From NCBI GenBank assembly GCA_964523575.1, contig CAZGAV010000092.1, positions 1-13,754 of the forward strand: a stretch of DNA of 13,754 bases, in the 5' to 3' direction. Within the stretch, counting starts at the first letter, position 1. The number at the start of each line of letters is the position of its first letter. Below the pieces are notes generated by a model. The model was not told where the DNA came from. It searched no databases and was given only the letters and a program-made list of their open reading frames with translations. Positions 1 to 7,077 of this stretch are shown here, one piece after another. The stretch is from DAOUTW01 sp964523575 (GTDB lineage: Bacteria > Zixibacteria > MSB-5A5 > GN15 > JAAZOE01). A program made the translations under genes and the position numbers.

Positions 1-57
1 ACCGGAGGCGTCCGTCGATGCCCCCGGTTCGTGTTATCCATCCGTCGGAAGCCGTTC

Positions 58-2607
58 TTATTCCGACTGAAAGTCGGAAATGACCGGCAACAGGATATGT
101 GAGGGATGGTCCTTATCGTGATAAATCGCTTGCCCGGCGACTATATATTCGGTCTCGGTTTCATTATGTCCGCCGGTATTGAGATTCCGCGAAAACCTCG
201 GAAAATCAGCCGAGGCCACTTCCACCCGCAGCCTGGCTCCCACCGGAACGGTAATGCCGGTCTGCCACATGTCCAGCCGGTATTCATAAACTTCGCCCGG
301 CTCCAGCATTTCCGGATTGGAGAGGGAATTGCGATAACGGGCTCGAATCACTCCATGCACCAACTGATAAACATTACCGTCGGCTCGGATCATGGACAGT
401 CTCATGAACCAGTCGGTATCTTTGGCTGAGGAAGCGGCATATAACACCGCCGATATCGGCCCGGCAAAGGTCAGGGGCTTCTCCATGGGCGGAGTCTCAT
501 AAACCAGTATATCCTGGCGCATGCTGTCGATTCTATTATAGAAAGCTCGATGCCGGGCGATTTCTTCTTCGACCGATGATTCTTCCTCGGCCTGCCCCTC
601 TTCCTCAGAATTCACTTCAGCGCTATCGTCGACATTGTCGAGGTCATAATAAAGATTTGGAGACGGGGTCGGGTCGCCGGGATCATAGCTGTAAATATCG
701 GGAATGGACTCGGCTTTTCCCGGTAGTTCCGGTGATAGCCGACCATCGCCGTTAGTGGTGTTGGCATGCCCCCCTGAAACCAGATAGTATTTAGTAAACT
801 GCGTTTGCGGCAGAGGATAGATGTCGCCGTGTAACCACTTATTGGAGCCCATGACGAAAATCGATACCAGTGGTTCACGGTCGATGCCGTTATCGATACC
901 CAAAAGCCAATGATCGAGCCAGCGAGTATAACTGCGCGGCAGATCGATTATCGCCTCTTCGCCGAAATCCGTCATCAACGGCCCCATGCGGGTCGCTTTG
1001 TCGGTATGACCCCAGGGACCGAGGACCAGCTTCTGGTTTTTATGGCCGTCGGCCACCATCGTCAGGTAATTCAATTTTGACCCGATACCGTCGCCGTCGT
1101 ACCATCCGGATTGATGATATACCGGAATATCGAGATTTCCCAGATATTTCAAGAAGCTGGCCTTATCCCAATAGGCATCGTTATCGGGATGCGCGATCCA
1201 CTCCCGCCAGCTCTCGTTCCTATCGCCGAGAACGATGCTGTCCAATTCGATCACTGGCAAATGATTCAGGAGATTTCGAAAATCTTTATCATTGATTTTA
1301 CTCATGGCATCGCCGGTCACATCGGCCGTGGCTTCCTCTTCGAGAACATCGGCCCACCAGATCGCCCCCAGCATAAAAAAGCCCCCATATTCGTAGGGAA
1401 TATTGAAATAGGGATCGGGAGGCGAGACATTGGGGATGATCGTCGTCAAATGCGGCGGACGATTGCGGGCCGCCCACCATTGGACCCAGCCGAGATAGGA
1501 AGCGCCTATCATGCCCACTTTGCCGTTCGACCACGGCTGGACCGCGAGCCACTCGACGGCGTCATACCCATCGTTGGGTTCGTTGAAAAACGGCACCCAT
1601 TTCCCCGGCGATGAAAACCGGCCCCGGCAATCCTGCACGGCATAGACATAGCCCCGCCGTGCGTAATATTTCCCCTGTAATTCATCCATTTCTTTTTTAT
1701 AAGGGGTGCGCACGAGAATCACCGGAAAGACTCCGTCGGCCTGCGGACGATAAACGTCGGTCGCCAGTGCCAGCCCATCCCGCATCGGCACTTGGACATT
1801 GGTGTCGATGACGATATCATACTTGGGCTGGGAAACCGTCGTATCGACTTCTTCCTTTTTCATAAAATCTTCATAGCCGTCGCGGACATAAACCGCATGC
1901 TGGGCGGGTACGTCGCCGAAGCAGAGCCGGTTTTCGGCGTCGACATAGATGAGAATATCGACGCCTGGAGCGCCATACCGATATTCGGTGAAGGTCTGCT
2001 CCTGTCCCCCAATCGTCCTCGTCACTTCCTCCAGTCTCTCCAGATTGCCTTCGAGGATAATCGAAGGAATGATAAACAGGGGAAATGATTGTTTGCCGCC
2101 GGCTTGCTGATCGTAGGCGATAACCGCCTGACTCATCAGGATAGGCGTGAAATTCTCGAATAGTATCGTCCCTTTTTTCAGGGCAATCGTACTGATGCTT
2201 CCGTTTGCCGTAATTTTGACGGCGGTGTCCTCGCGGGCCACTTCCACTGGACCATTCGGGGTCGTCATATGCATGGCGGTCCAGTCGCCGTCGGTATCGA
2301 CATCGATCTGAAGCGTCGTCGAAACCGACTGCCCGGCCATGCTCAGAGTATAGTCGCTGTAAACACTGCCGTCTTTCTTCCACTGGCAGACGGAGCTGAC
2401 CAGGACCTCCTCGTTGACATACAGCTTGTATCCGGCGCTGTCGGTCATGATATTCATGGGAAATGCAAAATGCTCCGGCCCGGCCGTTTGAGCCGCCGTC
2501 GGTGCAAAAAGTAACAACGACGCGCTGAATGCCAGCATCAGGGTTATCCAAATGATAGCCCCGATTTTTCCGACGATCAGTGCCGGTTTAGCCTGTATAT
2601 TTCTCAT
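58..2607 (-). CDS. Secreted CocE/NonD-family serine hydrolase (peptidase S15-like)
   Basis: Predicted exported alpha/beta hydrolase of the CocE/NonD (X-Pro dipeptidyl-peptidase S15-like) superfamily, 849 aa from the chosen start. The N-terminus is a signal peptide or anchor (about residues 8-40, ending APTAAQ). An extra N-terminal domain of about 220 residues follows, then the alpha/beta hydrolase (about 265-600) and a C-terminal S15-type jelly-roll (about 700-840). The triad is visible: Ser370 in GASYLG, Asp504 in GWYDGDG and His534 in GPWGHTD; the oxyanion-side segment QDCRGRF is also present. Residues about 664-681 are a glutamate-rich low-complexity insert before the jelly-roll. I chose the ATG at 2607 because GGAGGGAG lies just upstream and the exported N-terminus starts cleanly there. 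A GTG at 2673 in the same frame would add 22 residues. Family members cleave esters, amides or X-Pro peptides; the substrate here cannot be read from sequence. It is transcribed alone, divergent from a small membrane protein. Confidence 0.88.
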   Translation of the reverse strand: MRNIQAKPALIVGKIGAIIWITLMLAFSASLLLFAPTAAQTAGPEHFAFPMNIMTDSAGYKLYVNEEVLVSSVCQWKKDGSVYSDYTLSMAGQSVSTTLQIDVDTDGDWTAMHMTTPNGPVEVAREDTAVKITANGSISTIALKKGTILFENFTPILMSQAVIAYDQQAGGKQSFPLFIIPSIILEGNLERLEEVTRTIGGQEQTFTEYRYGAPGVDILIYVDAENRLCFGDVPAQHAVYVRDGYEDFMKKEEVDTTVSQPKYDIVIDTNVQVPMRDGLALATDVYRPQADGVFPVILVRTPYKKEMDELQGKYYARRGYVYAVQDCRGRFSSPGKWVPFFNEPNDGYDAVEWLAVQPWSNGKVGMIGASYLGWVQWWAARNRPPHLTTIIPNVSPPDPYFNIPYEYGGFFMLGAIWWADVLEEEATADVTGDAMSKINDKDFRNLLNHLPVIELDSIVLGDRNESWREWIAHPDNDAYWDKASFLKYLGNLDIPVYHQSGWYDGDGIGSKLNYLTMVADGHKNQKLVLGPWGHTDKATRMGPLMTDFGEEAIIDLPRSYTRWLDHWLLGIDNGIDREPLVSIFVMGSNKWLHGDIYPLPQTQFTKYYLVSGGHANTTNGDGRLSPELPGKAESIPDIYSYDPGDPTPSPNLYYDLDNVDDSAEVNSEEEGQAEEESSVEEEIARHRAFYNRIDSMRQDILVYETPPMEKPLTFAGPISAVLYAASSAKDTDWFMRLSMIRADGNVYQLVHGVIRARYRNSLSNPEMLEPGEVYEYRLDMWQTGITVPVGARLRVEVASADFPRFSRNLNTGGHNETETEYIVAGQAIYHDKDHPSHILLPVISDFQSE
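61..79. repeat. Palindrome at the 3' end of the hydrolase gene
   Basis: TTCCGACT (61-68) - GAA - AGTCGGAA (72-79), a perfect 8-bp inverted repeat directly before the stop codon of the minus-strand gene. GTCGGAA recurs at 44-50 and could pair instead with 61-67. There is no T-run on either side, so it is not a classical terminator; it may slow 3' decay or simply be coding sequence. Confidence 0.35.
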
Positions 2608-2610
2608 AAA

Positions 2611-2618
2611 CTCCCTCC
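2611..2618 (-). promoter_or_regulatory. Ribosome binding site deciding the hydrolase start
   Basis: On the minus strand GGAGGGAG ends 3 nt before the ATG at 2607-2605. It is a near-ideal Shine-Dalgarno sequence. The more upstream GTG at 2673 has only a GGAG about 10 nt away and sits where transcription may begin, so this site favours the shorter protein. Confidence 0.6.
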
Positions 2619-2677
2619 ACGCCGTACGATCCCAAAAGGGAATCCGTCGGCCATCCCATTTGATTGCCATCACTTTT

Positions 2678-2707
2678 AATGTACTCCATCATCCGTTCAA
2701 TATTCAA
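2678..2707 (-). promoter_or_regulatory. Candidate promoter for the CocE-type hydrolase
   Basis: Minus strand: TTGAAT (plus 2702-2707) and TACATT (plus 2678-2683) are 18 nt apart, in an A+T-rich stretch. The implied transcription start near 2671 lies inside the alternative GTG start codon at 2673, which fits initiation at 2607. Both hexamers are imperfect, so this is a weak call. Confidence 0.3.
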
Positions 2708-2774
2708 TAATATTCCCTAATAATTTTCCCTTGCTTCGGTGACCCCGCCCATTTCCAGTTGAGGTCCGGTTTTT

Positions 2775-2797
2775 ATTGACACGGCTTCTAAGTCAAT
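2775..2797. repeat. Inverted repeat ATTGAC-N11-GTCAAT in the divergent intergenic region
   Basis: ATTGAC at 2775-2780 is mirrored by GTCAAT at 2792-2797. It lies about 40 nt upstream of the membrane-protein start. The left arm contains a perfect TTGACA (2776-2781) that could be a -35 box, but no good -10 lies 16-18 nt downstream (TATAAA at 2808-2813 is 26 nt away). It could be an operator or a weak or activated promoter, or chance. Confidence 0.25.
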
Positions 2798-2834
2798 TAA
2801 CTTATGGTATAAATCATAAACAAGGTGGAAATCT

Positions 2835-3362
2835 ATGAGCGACATGGGGCATGACCGTCGCGAAGTGGTTCGCGCCGTTTTCGAACAACAACGCATAGAG
2901 ACCCGGCATCTCGAAAACCAGCGATTATTCTTTGCCATAGTCTATTGGCTGATTCTAACGGCCATAGTGGTTCTGCGGAGCGACCGGCTCTTTGAGTTTA
3001 CGAGTTGGCCCATTATGACCTCGCTGGTAATACTCTCTCTTTTCGGGCTGGTTTTCAGCTTGGATATCCAGAGATCATCCCGGGCCCATGCCGCTTCCTC
3101 TAACCTGATCGTACACCGATATTCGCTCGATCATTATCTCGCCGGCGGCCTTTCTCAATACCGTCGCTTATCATCCGGGACCTCGAAACTGTTCCCCGCC
3201 TTTTATCTTCCAGGTCTTTGCTTTTCACTCTGGGTTTTGCTGGAGATATTATTTGGCCCCGGTTGGCTAAATATCCTTATACCATTGATAATTCTCGCCC
3301 TCGGGCTTATCATGATCCTGAAAATGGATCATACTCTCCCCCAACTGGAAGATTCTGATTAG
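2835..3362 (+). CDS. Small four-helix membrane protein of unknown function
   Basis: A 175-aa protein I do not recognise. Residues 5-30 are charged and probably helical (RREVVRAVFEQQRIETRH). Hydrophobic segments follow at about 31-47, 59-76, 120-140 and 144-162, giving two helical hairpins joined by a polar loop of about 40 residues containing SSRAHAASS and HRYSLDHY. The C-terminus is short and acidic (LEDSD). Even helix number plus the charge pattern suggests both ends are cytoplasmic. The start is supported by AAGGTGG about 7 nt before the ATG. It is divergent from the hydrolase gene and converges on the YhaM-type nuclease gene 57 nt away, so it is probably monocistronic. No catalytic or ligand-binding motif is evident. 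That it is a gene is likely from the ribosome binding site, the coherent membrane topology and the lack of a competing frame. Confidence 0.72.
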   Translation: MSDMGHDRREVVRAVFEQQRIETRHLENQRLFFAIVYWLILTAIVVLRSDRLFEFTSWPIMTSLVILSLFGLVFSLDIQRSSRAHAASSNLIVHRYSLDHYLAGGLSQYRRLSSGTSKLFPAFYLPGLCFSLWVLLEILFGPGWLNILIPLIILALGLIMILKMDHTLPQLEDSD

Positions 3363-3419
3363 CGAAATCACACCGATTAATTGATTTTGCCTTTCGACGT
3401 GTTTACGGAAGACGGCCGT
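3363..3419. other. Convergent spacer, no strong terminator seen
   Basis: A 57-nt gap between the ends of two convergent genes. It contains a weak AATCA...TGATT inverted repeat (loop of about 10 nt) and a short direct repeat GTTTACG near 3400 and 3418. No GC-rich hairpin with a T-run is present on either strand. Confidence 0.3.
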
Positions 3420-4394
3420 TTACGACTTATCCGGCTCGGATGGTTCATCTTCGTCCGGGGTTGGGCCGAAGTAGAAAAACCGTTCGAATATCCGGCTGTA
3501 TTCCGACCAGCCGGCGTCGCCGGTGCGTTCCCGGATTTTTTCGACAGCCCCCATCCGGGCATCCAGTTCATCGACATGATGCAGGAAAACCGCCTCGGGG
3601 GTCATCGGCACCACCGGCGAACCCTTTTCTCGCTCCCCCTGGTGCGAGATAATCATGTGCCGAACATTCATCAGTAAATCTTCAGGGAAATGTTCGAGGG
3701 TGTCGGCCCGGCCGACGACAAATTCGTCCCCCTGACTGATATGTCCGACCAGCCGCCCGGCGTCGGTAAAATCGATTGACGCCGAAATCTCGTATTCCCA
3801 TATTTTACCGATATCGTGAAGCAGGGCGCCGCAGATTAAAAGATCGCGGTCCAGTTTGGGGTAATGATCGGCCAGCCGGACGATCACTTCGGCCATTGAA
3901 AGCGAATGGTCGGCCAGACCGCCGATATAATCGTGGTGCAGAAGCTTGGCCGCCGGGGCCGTCAGGTATTTCTGCCGCAAGTCATCGGTGAATACGGCCT
4001 CCAGAAGTTGCCGAAGATAGCTATTTTCCACCCGCCCGATCATGGCCGTCAGCAATTTGCCCAGTTCCTCGGCGCTTTTGGAGGCTTTGCGAAAATAGTC
4101 GCCCAGCTCGTATTCGTCTTCCTTGGCGGCTCGTATTTTTTCAACCCTGATCTGAGGCTGGTCCTGATAGGTCCCGACCAGGCCGCGAATCTTCACGATC
4201 TGTCCCGGTTGAAACAGGCTGGCGTGCTCTCCGGTAGCGTCCCAAAGAATAGCCCGGATACGACCGGTGGAATCGCCCAGTTCCATGGCAAGCCGAAATC
4301 TGCCGTCCTTTTCCAGCAGGTCGGATTTGCGCAGGGCAAAATATTCCGTAACCCGGTCGCCCGGCTTGAGTTGATCTATAAAAATCTCTTTCAT
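3420..4394 (-). CDS. yhaM: YhaM-type 3'-5' exoribonuclease (OB-fold + HD domain)
   Basis: Predicted cytoplasmic 3'-to-5' exonuclease acting on short RNA or single-stranded DNA, as characterised for YhaM of Gram-positive bacteria. The protein is 324 aa, near the family's usual length of about 310-320. Residues about 10-95 form an OB-fold nucleic-acid-binding domain (VKIRGLVGTYQDQPQIRV). Residues about 150-290 are an HD metal-dependent phosphohydrolase domain: His163 in LADHSL, the His193-Asp194 pair in LLHDIGK, His218 in VGHISQG, His251 in ISHQGE and Asp275 in HHVDELDAR. The C-terminus is acidic. The frame stays open upstream to 4559, but I chose the ATG at 4394 because the typical family N-terminus (MKEIFIDQLKPGD) starts there; upstream residues look like translated promoter. 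The ribosome site is poor (GAG 8 nt upstream). It is divergent from lptF and apparently monocistronic. Confidence 0.87.
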   Translation of the reverse strand: MKEIFIDQLKPGDRVTEYFALRKSDLLEKDGRFRLAMELGDSTGRIRAILWDATGEHASLFQPGQIVKIRGLVGTYQDQPQIRVEKIRAAKEDEYELGDYFRKASKSAEELGKLLTAMIGRVENSYLRQLLEAVFTDDLRQKYLTAPAAKLLHHDYIGGLADHSLSMAEVIVRLADHYPKLDRDLLICGALLHDIGKIWEYEISASIDFTDAGRLVGHISQGDEFVVGRADTLEHFPEDLLMNVRHMIISHQGEREKGSPVVPMTPEAVFLHHVDELDARMGAVEKIRERTGDAGWSEYSRIFERFFYFGPTPDEDEPSEPDKS

Positions 4395-4404
4395 GGTAAT
4401 CTCA

Positions 4405-4435
4405 ATTAAAATAAATAAAGCAGCTTTTTTGTCAA
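4405..4435 (-). promoter_or_regulatory. Promoter of the YhaM-type nuclease gene
   Basis: Minus strand: a perfect -35 TTGACA (plus 4430-4435) with either TTTAAT (plus 4405-4410, spacer 19) or TATTTT (plus 4408-4413, spacer 16) as the -10. Either choice puts the transcript start within about 3-7 nt of the ATG at 4394, so the mRNA would have an extremely short leader. This agrees with the lack of a good ribosome binding site. Confidence 0.5.
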
Positions 4436-4511
4436 GTCTTGCCGCGGAAAAAAGTATAAAGATTGAAATAGGATCGACGTCTGCCGGACATTGGGGCCGG
4501 CACTTATTTAC

Positions 4512-4540
4512 TTTACACCATAAGGGACCGGATATATATT
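4512..4540 (+). promoter_or_regulatory. Promoter of lptFG, predicted leaderless
   Basis: TTTACA (4512-4517) and TATATT (4535-4540) with an exact 17-nt spacer form a good sigma-70-type promoter. The expected start of transcription, about 7 nt past the -10, is near 4547, and the lptF ATG is at 4549. No Shine-Dalgarno sequence lies at normal distance; the only purine run (AAGGGA, 4522-4527) is more than 20 nt away and lies between the two promoter boxes. Confidence 0.5.
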
Positions 4541-4548
4541 CCCTGCGC

Positions 4549-5970
4549 ATGGAAGCCACCTTTAAAAATGAAGCGGTTCGGCGCCGGTCGCCGATTTTTG
4601 CGGTCCTGAAATTTATCGATTTCAGGAATATCCTCTCCCGTTATATCCTTCGCGAACATATCGGCCCCTTCTTCTTCGCTTTCATCATTATCACCTTTAT
4701 CCTCATCATTGATTTTATCCCCAGTCTGGTCGATATGATCGTCGGCAAAGACTTACCGACGTCAATCATCCTCAAAGTTTTTTTCTACCAGATCGGATGG
4801 ATGATTGCCCTTTCGGTCCCGATGGCGGTGCTGGTGGCGACCCTCATGGCCTTCGGCCGGCTGACCTCCGATTTCGAAATCACCGCCCTCAAGGCCTGCG
4901 GCGTCCATCTCCTGCGAGTCATGACGCCGGTCATTCTGGCCTCATGCCTGATCGCTTACGGCCTGGTTTTCTTCAACAACGAGGTTCTCCCCGACCTGAA
5001 CCATCGCGCCCGGGTGCTTATGCAGGATATCAAGCGGATGCGGCCCACCCTGCAGATGCGTGGCGGCGCTTTCGTGACCGATATCCCCGGTTATATTATC
5101 CTGGTCGATTCGGTCAATCATACGACTTCCGAGCTGTTCGGGGTCAAAATCATGGAGATGGGGAAAAACCGCAAGGCCCCGCGGACGATCGTTGCCCAAT
5201 CGGGTTATGTGACCTTCAGCCGAAACGGCCGCGATCTGACTTTTGATCTCAAGGACGGCGAAATCCATGAATTCGACGAGGAAAATCCCGAAAAATACCG
5301 CCGCCTGGCTTTCAATACCCAGCGGATTTTAATCAGCGATGTTTCGGACGACTTCGAGGAGTCCAATGATCAATTCCGCACCGATCGGGAAAAATCGTCT
5401 CAGCGAATGCTGGAAGACATAATGAAATGGGAGACCGGTATCATTCCCTACCGATCCAAAATCGCCCTGATGGTCGATAATCGTATCGAACGCCTCTTTT
5501 CCGATTCCCTGCCGTCCACCGCCGATACGCTGAAAACGGATGCCATGGCTCTCAGCGATCTGGCGCGAAGCGCCGAGGCCGACGCCCGGATAATTTCGCG
5601 CGAGAAAGAAGGGGTCATCACCCAGAGCAAGTTGATCGATTCCTATTATGTCGAGGTGTATAAAAAGTATTCGATCCCGACCGCCTGCATCGTTTTTGTT
5701 CTCATCGGCGCCCCCCTGGGCGTGATTGCCCGGCGCGGCAATATGGGTATCAGCATCGGCATTTCGCTGGGATTGTTTATCATGTACTGGGCTTTTTTGA
5801 TTGGCGGTGAAGATCTGGCCGACCGGGGCATTGTCAGCCCCTTCTCGGCCATGTGGTCGGCCAATATCATCATCGGCGCCGTCGGCCTCTACCTCATCTA
5901 TGTCGTCACCACCGAAACTTCCCCCTGGGCCATATTCAAACTGACCCGGGATTCCCGAGGCCGTCCATGA
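4549..5970 (+). CDS. lptF: LPS export ABC transporter permease LptF
   Basis: Inner-membrane half of the LptB2FG lipopolysaccharide extractor (YjgP/YjgQ family), 473 aa. Transmembrane segments are at about 39-57, 84-104, 123-143, 375-395, 400-419 and 435-452. The large periplasmic region between helices 3 and 4 begins with the jelly-roll domain (about 150-290) and ends in a helical linker (about 280-370). Family signatures are the N-terminal ILSRYILREHIGPF, the cytoplasmic coupling segment around ITALKACGVHLLRV, FFNNEVLPDLN after helix 3, and IGAPLGVIARRGNMG before helix 5. The frame is open back to 4393, but 4549 is the first start that does not overlap the nuclease gene's start and promoter. 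It leaves about 27 residues ahead of the usual family start, with no later ATG before the conserved segment. The stop overlaps the lptG start (ATGA). Assignment of F rather than G rests on order and length. Confidence 0.9.
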   Translation: MEATFKNEAVRRRSPIFAVLKFIDFRNILSRYILREHIGPFFFAFIIITFILIIDFIPSLVDMIVGKDLPTSIILKVFFYQIGWMIALSVPMAVLVATLMAFGRLTSDFEITALKACGVHLLRVMTPVILASCLIAYGLVFFNNEVLPDLNHRARVLMQDIKRMRPTLQMRGGAFVTDIPGYIILVDSVNHTTSELFGVKIMEMGKNRKAPRTIVAQSGYVTFSRNGRDLTFDLKDGEIHEFDEENPEKYRRLAFNTQRILISDVSDDFEESNDQFRTDREKSSQRMLEDIMKWETGIIPYRSKIALMVDNRIERLFSDSLPSTADTLKTDAMALSDLARSAEADARIISREKEGVITQSKLIDSYYVEVYKKYSIPTACIVFVLIGAPLGVIARRGNMGISIGISLGLFIMYWAFLIGGEDLADRGIVSPFSAMWSANIIIGAVGLYLIYVVTTETSPWAIFKLTRDSRGRP

Positions 5971-7046
5971 TCCGGACCATTGACCGCTATCTTCTGCGCC
6001 GGTTCATCGTCTCCCTGCTGATCGCAGTCGGAGCCATCACCATGGTTGCCCTGATTGTCCATGCCGTCGAGCATATCGAAGCTATCGTGGACAGCGCCGC
6101 CTCGGTCAAAGACGTCATCCTTTATTACATTTACCTCATACCCTGGATATACAAAATCACCATCCCGGCCTCGGTTCTGCTGGCCGGCTTGTTCTCGATC
6201 GGGCTCATGGCCCGCCATAACGAAATTTTGGCCATGAAATCGGTCGGCATATCATTGTATCGAATCGCCCTGCCCTTGCTCGTTTTCAGCTTCCTGCTAT
6301 CGGTTGCCAATTTCTTCTTTAATGAGGAGGTCTTGCCTTATACGACTCGGGAAAGAATACGAATCGAACATGGCGGCCTCGGTAAATCCGAAAACCGTGG
6401 CGGGACGGTACTGTACAACCTGTCCAAGCAGGGCTCGGGCGGGTATATTTACCACTTCGAAACCTTTCGCCCGGTCGAACGCGAGGCCCACAATTGCCTG
6501 GTTCAGAGATTCGAAAAGGATTCCTTGCGCGAATCTTACCGGGGCGACAAGATGACTTTCAACCGCGGTTTCTGGACCATCTACGACGGCACCTATCGCA
6601 GTTTTGTCGGCGGTCATGAAACCTATTACAAATTCGATTCGCTCCAGTTGACCAAATGCAAGGAACGCCCTGAGGAGTTTGAAAAATATCGCGGCAAACC
6701 GGAAGACATGGGTTATCAGGAATTGGCCGGCTATATCAATGTCCTCAAGAAAACCGGCGCCCCCTATACTCGAGAACTGGTCGATCTGAAAACTAAACTG
6801 TCGTTTCCGTTGACCTGTTTTATCGTCATGTTCATCTGTATCCCGGTCGCCTCGAATCCACGGCGTAGCGGCGTCGCCATGTCGTTCGCCATCGCCTCCG
6901 GCGTTTCGCTGGTCTATTTCGTCATCTTCAAAATCACTCAGTCGCTGGGCTATAGCGGCCACCTCTCGCCCGACGTCGCCGCCTGGTCGATCAACGCCGT
7001 CTTTCTGGGCGTTGGCCTGATTATATTTTTCAAATCGAACAAATAG
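5967..7046 (+). CDS. lptG: LPS export ABC transporter permease LptG
   Basis: Second YjgP/YjgQ-family permease, 359 aa, the usual size for LptG. It starts with MIRTIDRYLLRRF and has six predicted membrane segments (about 13-33, 58-80, 97-117, 277-296, 301-321, 335-355). The periplasmic jelly-roll lies between helices 3 and 4 (about 120-270). The coupling segment NEILAMKSVGISLYRI and the post-helix FFFNEEVLPYTT match the same positions in LptF. The start is fixed by the ATGA overlap with lptF (5967-5970), with GAGG 7 nt upstream, implying translational coupling and one-to-one production for the heterodimer. The ATPase LptB and bridge proteins LptC/A are not in the window. Its partner LptF is adjacent and a methyltransferase gene follows after 31 nt. 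Confidence 0.92.
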   Translation: MIRTIDRYLLRRFIVSLLIAVGAITMVALIVHAVEHIEAIVDSAASVKDVILYYIYLIPWIYKITIPASVLLAGLFSIGLMARHNEILAMKSVGISLYRIALPLLVFSFLLSVANFFFNEEVLPYTTRERIRIEHGGLGKSENRGGTVLYNLSKQGSGGYIYHFETFRPVEREAHNCLVQRFEKDSLRESYRGDKMTFNRGFWTIYDGTYRSFVGGHETYYKFDSLQLTKCKERPEEFEKYRGKPEDMGYQELAGYINVLKKTGAPYTRELVDLKTKLSFPLTCFIVMFICIPVASNPRRSGVAMSFAIASGVSLVYFVIFKITQSLGYSGHLSPDVAAWSINAVFLGVGLIIFFKSNK

Positions 7047-7051
7047 ACATA

Positions 7052-7070
7052 CCCCTTGTTTCGAAGAGGG
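7052..7070 (+). promoter_or_regulatory. Possible hairpin covering the methyltransferase ribosome binding site
   Basis: CCCCTT (7052-7057) can pair with AAG-A-GGG (7064-7070) around a GTTTCG loop, with one bulged A. The right arm is the Shine-Dalgarno (AGAGGG) of the next gene, whose ATG is at 7078. A ribosome finishing lptG at 7046 would reach the left arm and could open it, which suggests coupling. The stem is only six pairs. Confidence 0.3.
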
Positions 7071-7077
7071 ATTAGCC

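Noticed and set aside
2717..2938. 73-codon minus-strand frame overlapping the start of the small membrane protein
   Set aside because: It has no ribosome binding site or motif, overlaps a better-supported gene and its regulatory region, and has an unlikely Cys/Arg-rich composition.
4395..4559. N-terminal extension of the YhaM-type protein to 4559 and of LptF to 4393
   Set aside because: Each extension would translate through the other gene's start and both promoters. The extra residues do not match family N-termini, and family-conserved sequence begins at the internal starts chosen.
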